Origin: Symsagittifera roscoffensis | Taxonomy: Eukaryota; Xenacoelomorpha; Acoela; Convolutidae | Assembly: GCF_963678635.1 (NCBI RefSeq) | Contig: NC_087067.1 | Coordinates: 57,326,388 to 57,390,387 of the forward strand | Length of the DNA: 64,000 nt | Direction of reading: 5' to 3' | Part shown: in pieces, positions 50,101 to 62,100 of the stretch | Layout: the number at the start of each line of letters is the position of its first letter | Numbering within the stretch: position 1 is the first letter of the stretch | Program-made: the position numbers and the translations under genes | The notes under the pieces: model-generated | Seen by the model: the letters and a program-made list of their open reading frames with translations, nothing else | What the model was told of the DNA's origin: nothing | Databases searched by the model: none

Positions 50101-53100
50101 GGCGTTTTTTATAATTTTCTAAAAGTTTTTTAAAAAATTAGATATAAAAACTTAGATACAAAAAACTAGAACTTCCTTTTCTCAACCCTAAAGTGTGGTG
50201 CTGTCAGGCTATATTCAGGAGTTGCAAATCTGACATTCAATTGTGACTGCTCAAATTCTTTTGGTTTTCGAGAAGTTAAGTTTTTTGTGATTTTTTAGTT
50301 TTTTCTTCCAATTTTAGATATTAAAAAACTAACAGAACTTGATTTTCCCCACCCCATAGTGGGTGCTATCAGGGTACATTCAGGGGTTGCAAATCCGGTG
50401 TCCAAGTTTGACTGCTCAAATCCATTTGGTTTTCGAGAATTTGCGTTTTTTATGATTTTTTCATTTTTTCGATCAAAAAACAGCTATAAAAAAATAACCG
50501 AACTTCAATTTCTCAACGCTATCGTTGGGTGCTGTCAGGGTAATTTCAGGTGTTGCAAATCTGGAGTCTAAGTATAACTGCTCAAATCCTTTTGGTTCTC
50601 GAGAAATGGTGTTTTTATTACTATTTTTTTTCAAAAGTCTTAGATATAAATTAAATTAACCGAACTTCAATTTCTCAACCTTATAGTGGGGTGCTGTCAG
50701 GGTACATTCAGGGATTGCAAATCTGGCGTTCAAGTATGACTGCTCAAATCTTGTCGATTTTCGAGAAATTGCGTTTTTTATGATTTTTTCTTTTTATTCA
50801 AGCAAAATTAGATATAAAAAAAATTAACCGAACTTCAATTTCTCAAACCCTATACTGGGGTGCTGTCAGGGTACATTCAGAAGTTGCAAATCGGGAGTCC
50901 AACTCTGACTGCTCAAATCCTTGTGATTTTCGAGATATGGCGTTTTTTATGATTTTTCATGTTTCTTTCAAAAAAATTAAAATATAAAAAAAATTGGATA
51001 CTAAAAAGAAACCGAGCTTGAATTTCTCAACCCTATAGTGGGGTGCTGTCAAGGTATTCAGGAGTTGCAAATCTGGCGTCCAAGTGTGATTGCTCAAATT
51101 TTTTTGATTTTCGAGAAATTGCGTTTTCTATGATTTTTTCATTTTTTTTTTCAAAAATCTTAGATATAAAAAATTAAGCGAACATCAATTTCTCAACCCT
51201 ATAGTGGGGTGCTGTCTGGGTAAAATCAGGGTTGGCAAATCTGGAGTCCCGTTATGACTGCTCAAATCCTTTTGGTTTTCAAGAAATTGCGTTTTCTATG
51301 ATTTTTTTCATTTTTTTGATCAAAAAACAGCTATAAAAAAATAACCGAACTTCAATTTCTCAACGCTATCGTTGGGTTCTGTCAGGGTAATTTCAAGTGT
51401 TGGAAATCTCGGTTCTAAGTATAACTGCTCAAATCATTTTGGTTCTCGAGAAATGGTGTTTTTATGATTTTTTTTTCAAAAATCTTAGATATAAATTAAA
51501 TTAACCGAACTTCAATTTCTCAACCTTATAGTGGGTTGCTGTCATGGTACAATCAGGGGTTGCAAATCTGGAGTCCCGGTATGACTGCTCAAGTGTTTTT
51601 GGTTTTCAAGAAATTGCGTTTTCATTGATTCTTTTTTTTCAAAAAACTTAGATTTAAAAAAAATTCAACGAACTTCAATTTCTCAACAATTTAGTGGAGT
51701 GCTGGCAGGGTACAATCAGAAGTTGCAAATCTGGAGTCCAAGTATGACTGCTGAAATCTTTTTGGTTTTCGAGATGTGGCGTTTTTTATAATTTTCTAGA
51801 AGTTTTTTAAAAAATTAGATATAAAAACTTAGATACAAAAAACTATAACTTCCTTTTCTCAACCCTAAAGTTTGGTGCTGTCAAGCTATATTCAGGAGTT
51901 GCAAATCTGGCATTCAATTGTGACTGCTCAAATCCTTTTGATTTTCGAGATATGGCGTTTTTTATGATTTTTTCATTTTTTTTTTCAAAAATCTTAGATA
52001 TAAAAAATTAAGCGAACATCAATTTCTCAACCCTATAGTGGGGTGCTGTCTGGGTAAAATCAGGGTTGGCAAATCTGGAGTCCCGTTATGACTGCTCAAA
52101 TCCTTTTGGTTTTCAAGAAATTGCGTTTTCTATGATTTTTTTCATTTTTTTGATCAAAAAACAGCTATAAAAAAATAACCGAACTTCAATTTCTCAACGC
52201 TATCGTTGGGTTCTGTCAGGGTAATTTCAAGTGTTGGAAATCTCGGTTCTAAGTATAACTGCTCAAATCATTTTGGTTCTCGAGAAATTGTGTTTTTATG
52301 ATTTTTTTTTCAAAAATCTTAGATATAAATTAAATTAACCGAACTTCAATTTCTCAACCTTATAGTGGGTTGCTATCATGGTACAATCAGGGGTTGCAAA
52401 TCTGGAGTCCCGGTATGACTGCTCAAGTCTTTTTGGTTTTCAAGAAATAGCGTTTTCATTGATTTTTTTTTCAAAAAACTTGATTTAAAAAAAATTAAAC
52501 GAACTTCAATTTCTCAATAATTTAGTGGAGTGCTGGCAGGGTACAATCAGAAGTTGCAAATCTGGAGTCCAAGTATGACTGCTGAAATCTTTTTGGTTTT
52601 CGAGATGTGGCGTTTTTTATAATTTTCTAAAAGTTTTTTAAAAAATTAGATATAAAAACTTAGATACAAAAAACTATAACTTCCTTTTCTCAACCCTAAA
52701 GTTTGGTGCTGTCAGGCTATATTCAGGAGTTGCAAATCTGACATTCAATTGTGACTGCTCAAATTCTTTTGGTTTTCGAGAAGTTAAGTTTTTTGTGATT
52801 TTTTAGTTTTTTCTTCCAATTTTAGATATTAAAAAACTAACAGAACTTGATTTTCCCCACCCCATAGTGGGTGCTATCAGGGTACATTCAGGGGTTGCAA
52901 ATCCGGTGTCCAAGTTTGACTGCTCAAATCCATTTGGTTTTCGAGAATTTGCGTTTTTTATGATTTTTTCATTTTTTCGATCAAAAAACAGCTATAAAAA
53001 AATAACCGAACTTCAATTTCTCAACGCTATCGTTGGGTGCTGTCAGGGTAATTTCAGGTGTTGCAAATCTGGAGTCTAAGTATAACTGCTCAAATCCTTT

Positions 53101-56100
53101 TGGTTCTCGAGAAATGGTGTTTTTATTACTATTTTTTTTCAAAAGTCTTAGATATAAATTAAATTAACCGAACTTCAATTTCTCAACCTTATAGTGGGGT
53201 GCTGTCAGGGTACATTCAGGGATTGCAAATCTGGCGTTCAAGTATGACTGCTCAAATCTTGTCGATTTTCGAGAAATTGCGTTTTTTATGATTTTTTCTT
53301 TTTATTCAAGCAAAATTAGATATAAAAAAAATTAACCGAACTTCAATTTCTCAAACCCTATACTGGGGTGCTGTCAGGGTACATTCAGAAGTTGCAAATC
53401 GGGAGTCCAACTCTGACTGCTCAAATCCTTGTGATTTTCGAGATATGGCGTTTTTTATGATTTTTCATGTTTCTTTCAAAAAAATTAAAATATAAAAAAA
53501 ATTGGATACTAAAAAGAAACCGAGCTTGAATTTCTCAACCCTATAGTGGGGTGCTGTCAAGGTATTCAGGAGTTGCAAATCTGGCGTCCAAGTGTGATTG
53601 CTCAAATTTTTTTGATTTTCGAGAAATTGCGTTTTCTATGATTTTTTCATTTTTTTTTTCAAAAATCTTAGATATAAAAAATTAAGCGAACATCAATTTC
53701 TCAACCCTATAGTGGGGTGCTGTCTGGGTAAAATCAGGGTTGGCAAATCTGGAGTCCCGTTATGACTGCTCAAATCCTTTTGGTTTTCAAGAAATTGCGT
53801 TTTCTATGATTTTTTTCATTTTTTTGATCAAAAAACAGCTATAAAAAAATAACCGAACTTCAATTTCTCAACGCTATCGTTGGGTTCTGTCAGGGTAATT
53901 TCAAGTGTTGGAAATCTCGGTTCTAAGTATAACTGCTCAAATCATTTTGGTTCTCGAGAAATGGTGTTTTTATGATTTTTTTTTCAAAAATCTTAGATAT
54001 AAATTAAATTAACCGAACTTCAATTTCTCAACCTTATAGTGGGTTGCTGTCATGGTACAATCAGGGGTTGCAAATCTGGAGTCCCGGTATGACTGCTCAA
54101 GTGTTTTTGGTTTTCAAGAAATTGCGTTTTCATTGATTCTTTTTTTTCAAAAAACTTAGATTTAAAAAAAATTCAACGAACTTCAATTTCTCAACAATTT
54201 AGTGGAGTGCTGGCAGGGTACAATCAGAAGTTGCAAATCTGGAGTCCAAGTATGACTGCTGAAATCTTTTTGGTTTTCGAGATGTGGCGTTTTTTATAAT
54301 TTTCTAAAAGTTTTTTAAAAAATTAGATATAAAAACTTAGATACAAAAAACTATAACTTCCTTTTCTCAACCCTAAAGTTTGGTGCTGTCAGGCTATATT
54401 CAGGAGTTGCAAATCTGGCATTCAATTGTGACTGCTCAAATCCTTTTGATTTTCGAGATATGGCGTTTTTTATGATTTTTTCATTTTTTTTTTCAAAAAT
54501 CTTAGATATAAAAAATTAAGCGAACATCAATTTCTCAACCCTATAGTGGGGTGCTGTCTGGGTAAAATCAGGGTTGGCAAATCTGGAGTCCCGTTATGAC
54601 TGCTCAAATCCTTTTGGTTTTCAAGAAATTGCGTTTTCTATGATTTTTTTCACTTTTTTGATCAAAAAACAGCTATAAAAAAATAACCGAACTTCAATTT
54701 CTCAACGCTATCGTTGGGTTCTGTCAGGGTAATTTCAAGTGTTGGAAATCTCGGTTCTAAGTATAACTGCTCAAATCATTTTGGTTCTCGAGAAATTGTG
54801 TTTTTATGATTTTTTTTTCAAAAATCTTAGATATAAATTAAATTAACCGAACTTCAATTTCTCAACCTTATAGTGGGTTGCTGTCATGGTACAATCAGGG
54901 GTTGCAAATCTGGAGTCCCGGTATGACTGCTCAAGTGTTTTTGGTTTTCAAGAAATTGCGTTTTCATTGATTTTTTTTTTCAAAAAACTTTGATTTAAAA
55001 AAAATTCAACGAACTTCAATTTCTCAACAATTTAGTGGAGTGCTGGCAGGGTACAATCAGAAGTTGCAAATCTGGAGTCCAAGTATGACTGCTGAAATCT
55101 TTTTGGTTTTCGAGATGTGGCGTTTTTTATAATTTTCTAAAAGTTTTTTAAAGATTAGATATAAAAACTTAGATACAAAAAACTATAACTTCCTTTTCTC
55201 AACCCTAAAGTTTGGTGCTGTCAGGCTATATTCAGGAGTTGCAAATCTGGCATTCAATTGTGACTGCTCAAATTCTTTTGATTTTCGAGATATGGCGTTT
55301 TTTATGATTTTTTCATTTTTTTTTTCAAAAATCTTAGATATAAAAAATTAAGCGAACATCAATTTCTCAACCCTATAGTGGGGTGCTGTCTGGGTAAAAT
55401 CAGGGTTGGCAAATCTGGAGTCCCGTTATGACTGCTCAAATCCTTTTGGTTTTCAAGAAATTGCGTTTTCTATGATTTTTTTCATTTTTTTGATCAAAAA
55501 ACAGCTATAAAAAAATAACCGAACTTCAATTTCTCAACGCTATCGTTGGGTTCTGTCAGGGTAATTTCAGGTGTTGCAAATCTCGGTTCTAAGTATAACT
55601 GCTCAAATCATTTTGGTTCTCGAGAAATGGTGTTTTTATGATTTTTTTTCAAAAATCTTAGATATAAATTAAATTAACCGAACTTCAATTTCTCAACCTT
55701 ATAGTGGGTTGCTGTCATGGTACAATCAGGGGTTGCAAATCTGGAGTCCCGGTATGATTGCTCAATTCTTTTTGGTTTTCAAGAAATTGCGTTTTCATTG
55801 ATTTTTTTTTTCAAAAAACTTAGATTTAAAAAAAATTAAACGAACTTCAATTTCTCAACAATTTAGTGGAGTGCTGGCAGGGTACAATCAGAAGTTGCAA
55901 ATCTGGAGTCCAAGTATGACTGCTGAAATCTTTTTGGTTTTCGAGATGTGGCGTTTTTTATAATTTTCTAAAAGTTTTTTAAAAAATTAGATATAAAAAC
56001 TTAGATACAAAAAACTAGAACTTCCTTTTCTCAACCCTAAAGTGTGGTGCTGTCAGGCTATATTCAGGAGTTGCAAATCTGGCATTCAATTGTGACTGCT

Positions 56101-59100
56101 CAAATTCTTTTGGTTTTCGAGAAGTTAAGTTTTTTGTGATTTTTTAGTTTTTTTTTCCAATTTTAGATATTAAAAAACTAACAGAACTTGATTTTCCCCA
56201 CCCCATAGTGGGTGCTATCAGGGTACATTCAGGGGTTGCAAATCCGGTGTCCAAGTTTGACTGCTCAAATCCATTTGGTTTTCGAGAATTTGCGTTTTTT
56301 ATGATTTTTTCATTTTTTCGATCAAAAAACAGCTATAAAAAAATAACCGAACTTCAATTTCTCAACGCTATCGTTGGGTGCTGTCAGGATAATTTCAGGT
56401 GTTGCAAATCTGGAGTCTAAGTATAACTGCTCAAATCCTTTTGGTTCTCGAGAAATGGTGTTTTTATTACTATTTTTTTTTCAAAAGTCTTAGATATAAA
56501 TTAAATTAACCGAACTTCAATTTCTCAACCTTATAGTGGGGTGCTGTCAGGGTACATTCAGGGATTGCAAATCTGGCGTTCAAGTATGACTGCTCAAATC
56601 TTGTCGATTTTCGAGAAATTGCGTTTTTTATGATTTTTTCATTTTTTTCAAGCAAAATTAGATATAAAAAAAATTCACCGAACTTCAATTTCTCAAACCC
56701 TATACTGGGGTGCTGTCAGGTTACATTCAGAAGTTGCAAATCGGGAGTGCAACTCTGACTGCTCAAATCCTTGTGATTTTCGAGATATGGCGTTTTTTAT
56801 GATTTTTCATGTTTCTTTCAAAAAAATTAAAATATAAAAAAAATTGGATACTAAAAAGAAACCGAGCTTGAATTTCTCAACCCTATAGTGGGGTGCTGTC
56901 AAGGTATTCAGGAGTTGCAAATCTGGCGTCCAAGTGTGATTGCTCAAATTTTTTTGGTTTTCGAGAAATTGCGTTTTCTATGATTTTTTCATTTTTTTTT
57001 CAAAAATCTTAGATATAAAAAATTAAGCGAACATCAATTTCTCAACCCTATAGTGGGGTGCTGTCTGGGTAAAATCAGGGTTGGCAAATCTGGAGTCCCG
57101 TTATAACTGCTCAAATCCTTTTGGTTTTCAAGAAATTGCGTTTTCTATGATTTTTTTCATTTTTTTGATCAAAAAACAGCTATAAAAAAATAACCGAACT
57201 TCAATTTCTCAACGCTATCGTTGGCTTCTGTCAGGGTAATTTCAAGTGTTGCAAATCTCGGTTCTAAGTATAACTGCTCAAATCATTTTGGTTCTCGAGA
57301 AATGGTGTTTTTATGATTTTTTTTTTCAAAAATCTTAGATATAAATTAAATTAACCGAACTTCAATTTCTCAACCTTATAGTGGGTTGCTGTCATGGTAC
57401 AATCAGGGGTTGCAAATCTGGAGTCCCGGTATGACTGCTCAAGTTTTTTTTGGTTTTCAAGAAATTGCGTTTTCATTGATTTTTTTTTTCAAAAAACTTA
57501 GATTTAAAAAAAATTAAACGAACTTCAATTTCTCAACAATTTAGTGGAGTGCTGGCAGGGTACAATCAGAAGTTGCAAATCTGGAGTCCAAGTATGACTG
57601 CTGAAATCTTTTTGGTTTTCGAGATGTGGCGTTTTTTATAATTTTCTAAAAATTTTTTAAAAATTTAGATATAAAAACTTAGATACAAAAAAACTATAAC
57701 TTCCTTTTCTCAACCCTAAAGTTTGGTGCTGTCTGGGTAAAATCAGGGTTGGCAAATCTGGAGTCCCGTTATGACTGCTCAAATCCTTTTGGTTTTCAAG
57801 AAATTGCGTTTTGTATGATTTTTTTCATTTTTTTGATCAAAAAACAGCTATAAAAAATAACCGAACTTCAATTTCTCAACGCTATCGTTGGTTCTGTCAG
57901 GGTAATTTCAGGTGTTGCAAATCTCGGTTCTAAGTATAACTGCTCAAATCATTTTGGTTCTCGAGAAATGGTGTTTTTATGATTTTTTTTCAAAAATCTT
58001 AGATATAAATTAAATTAACCGAACTTCAATTTCTCAACCTTATAGTGGGTTGCTGTCATGGTACAATCAGGGGTTGCAAATCTGGAGTCCCGGTATGACT
58101 GCTCAAGTCTTTTTGGTTTTCAAGAAATTGCGTTTTCATTGATTTTTTTTTTCAAAAAACTTAGACTTAAAAAAAATTAAACGAACTTCAATTTCTCAAC
58201 AATTTAGTGGAGTGCTGGCAGGGTACAATCAGAAGTTGCAAATCTGGAGTCCAAGTATGACTGCTGAAATCTTTTTGGTTTTCGAGATGTGGCGTTTTTT
58301 ATAATTTTCTAAAAGTTTTTTAAAAAATTAGATATAAAAACTTAGATACAAAAAACTATAACTTCCTTTTCTCAACCCTAAAGTTTGGTGCTGTCAGGCT
58401 ATATTCAGGAGTTGCAAATCTGGCATTAAATTGTGACTGCTCAAATTCTTTTGATTTTCGAGATATGGTGTTTTTTATGATTTTTTCATTTTTTTTTTTC
58501 AAAATCTTAGATATAAAAAATTAAGCGAACATCAATTTCTCAACAATTTAGTGGAGTGCTGGCAGGGTACAATCAGAAGTTGCAAATCTGGAGTCCAAGT
58601 ATGACTGCTGAAATCTTTTTGGTTTTCGAGATGTGGCGTTTTTTATAATTTTCTAAAAGTTTTTTAAAAAATTAGATATAAAAACTTAGATACAAAAAAC
58701 TATAACTTCCTTTTCTCAACCCTAAAGTTTGGTGCTGTCAGGCTATATTCAGGAGTTGCAAATCTGGAATTCGATTGTGACTGCTCAAATTCTTTTGATT
58801 TTCGAGATATGGCGTTTTTTATGATTTTTTCTTTTTTTTTCAAAAATCTTGGATCTAAAAAAATTAAGCGAACATCATTTTCTCAACCCTATAGTGGGGT
58901 GCTGTCTGGGTAAAATCAGGGTTGGCAAATCTGGAGTCCCGTTATGACTGCTCAAATCCTTTTGGATTTCAAGAAATTGCGTTTTGTATGATTTTTTTCA
59001 TTTTTTTGATCAAAAAACAGCTATAAAAAAATAACCGAACTTCAATTTCTCAACGCTATCGTTGGTTCTGTCAGGGTAATTTCAGGTGTTGCAAATCTCG

Positions 59101-62100
59101 GTTCTAAGTATAACTGCTCAAATCATTTTGGTTCTCGAGAAATGGTGTTTTTATGATTTTTTTTCAAAAATCTTAGATATAAATTAAATTAACCGAACTT
59201 CAATTTCTCAACCTTATAGTGGGTTGCTGTCATGGTACAATCAGGGGTTGCAAATCTGGAGTCCCGGTATGACTGCTCAAGTCTTTTTGACTTTCAAGAA
59301 ATTGCGTTTTCATTGATTTTTTTTTTTCAAAAAACTTAGACTTAAAAAAAAATTAAACGAACTTCAATTTCTCAACAATTTAGTGGAGTGCTGGCAGGGT
59401 ACAATCAGAAGTTGCAAATCTGGAGTCCAAGTATGACTGCTGAAATCTTTTTGGTTTTCGAGATGTGGCGTTTTTTATAATTAATCTAACCCTAAAGTTT
59501 GGTGCTGTCAGGCTATATTCAGGAGTTGCAAATCTGGCATTAAATTGTGACTGCTCAAATTCTTTTGATTTTCGAGATATGGCGTTTTTTATGATTTTTT
59601 CATTTTTTTTTCAAAATCTTAGATATAAAAAATTAAGCGAACATCAATTTCTCAACCCTATAGTGGGGTGCTGTCTGGGTAAAATCAGGGTTGGCAAATC
59701 TGGAGTCCCGTTATGACTGCTCAAATCCTTTTGGTTTTCAAGAAATTGCGTTTTCTATGATTTTTTTCATTTTTTTGATCAAAAAACAGCTATAAAAAAA
59801 TAACACAACTTCAATTTCTCAACGCTATCGTTGGGTTTTGTCAGGGTAATTTCAGGTGTTGCAAATCTCGGTTCTAAGTATAACTGCTCAAATCATTTTG
59901 GTTCTCGAGAAATGGTGTTTTTATGATTTTTTTTCAAAAATCTTAAGTATAAATCAAATTAACCGAATTTCAATTTCTCAACCTTATAGTGGGTTGCTGT
60001 CATGGTACAGTCAGGGGTTGCAAATCTGGAGTCCCGGTATGACTGCTCAAGTCTTTTTGGTTTTCAAGAAATTGCGTTTTCATTGATTTTTTTTTCAAAA
60101 AACTTAGATTTAAAAAAAATTAAACGAACTTCTATTTCTCAACAATTTATTGGAGTGCTGGCAGGGTACAATCAGAAGTTGCATATCTGGAGTCCAAGTA
60201 TGACTGCTGAAATCTTTTTGGTTTTCGAGATGTGGCGTTTTTTATAATTTTCTAAAAGTTTTTTAAAAAATTAGATATAAAAACTTAGATACAAAAAACT
60301 ATAACTTCCTTTTCTCAACCCTAAAGTTTGGTGCTGTCAGGCTATATTCAGGAGTTGCAAATCTGGCATTCAATTGTGACTGCTCAAATTCTTTTGATTT
60401 TCGAGATATGGCGTTTTTTATGATTTTTCATGTTTCTTTCAAAAAAATTAAGATATAAAAAAAATTGGATACTAAAAAGGAACCGAGCTTGAATTTCTCA
60501 ACCCTATAGTGGGGTGCTGTCATGGTATTCAGGAGTTGCAAATCTGGCGTCCAAGTGTGATTGCTCAAATTCTTTTGGTTTTCGAGAAATTGCGTTTTCT
60601 ATGATTTTTTCATTTTTTTTTTCAAAAATCTTATATAAAAAATTAAGCGAACATCAATTTCTCAACCCTATAGTGGGGTGCTGTCTGGGTAAAATCAGGG
60701 GTGGCAAATCTGGAGTCCCGTTATGACTGCTCAAATCCTTTCGGTTTTCAAGAAATTGCGTTTTCTATGATTTTTTTCATTTTTTTGATCAAAAAACAGC
60801 TATAAAAAAATAACCGAACTTCAAATTCTCAACGCTATCGTTGGGTGCTGTCAGGGTAATTTCAGGTGTTGCAAATCTGGAGTCTAAGTATAACTGCTCA
60901 AATCCTTTTGGTTCTCGAGAAATGGTGTTTTTATTACTATTTTTTTTTCAAAAGTCTTAGATAAAAATTAAATTAACCGAACTTCAATTTCTCAACCTTA
61001 AAGTGGCGTGCTGTCAGGGTACATTCAGGGATTGCAAATCTGGCGTTCAAGTATGACTGCTCAAATCTTGTCGATTTTCAAGAAATTGCGTTTTTTATGA
61101 TTTTTTCTTTTTTTTTTCAAGCAAAATTAGATATAAAAAAAATTCACCGAACTTCAATTTCTCAAACCCTATACTGGGGTGCTGTCAGGGTACATTCAGA
61201 AGTTGCAAATCGGGAGTCCAACTCTGACTGCTCAAATCCTTTTGATTTTCGAGATATGGCGTTTTTTATGATTTTTCATGTTTCTTTCAAAAAAATTAAG
61301 ATATAAAAAAAATTGGATACTAAAAAGGAACCGAGCTTGAATTTCTCAACCCTATAGTGGGGTGCTGTCAAGGTATTCAGGAGTTGCAAATCTGGCGTCC
61401 AAGTGTGATTGCTCAAATTTTTTTGGTTTTCGAGAAATTGCGTTTTCTATGTTTTTTTCATTTTTTTTTTTCAAAAATCTTAGATATAAGAAATTAGGCG
61501 AACATCAATTTCTCAACCCTATAGTGGGGTGCTGTCTGGGTAAAATCAGGGTTGGCAAATCTGGAGTCCCGTTATGACTGCTCAAATTTTTTCGGTTTTC
61601 AAGAAATTGCGTTTTCTATGATTTTTTTCATTTTTTTGATCAAAAAACAGCTATAAAAAATAACCGAACTTCAAATTCTCAACGCTATCGTTGGGTGCTG
61701 TCAGGGTAGTTTCAGGTGTTGCAAATCTGGAGTCTAAGTATAACTGCTCAAATCCTTTTGGTTCTCGAGAAATGGTGTTTTTATTACTATTTTTTTTTCA
61801 AAAGTCTTAGATATAAATTAAATTCACCGAACTTCAATTTCTCAAACCCTATACTGGGGTGCTGTCAGGGTACATTCAGAAGTTGCAAATCGGGAGTCCA
61901 ACTCTGACTGCTCAAATCCTTTTGATTTTCGAGATATGGCGTTTTTTATGATTTTTCATGTTTCTTTCAAAAAAATTAAGATATAAAAAAAATTGGATAC
62001 TAAAAAGGAACCGAGCTTGAATTTCTCAACCCTATAGTGGGGTGCTGTCAAGGTATTCAGGAGTTGCAAATCTGGCGTCCAAGTGTGACTGCTCAAATCC

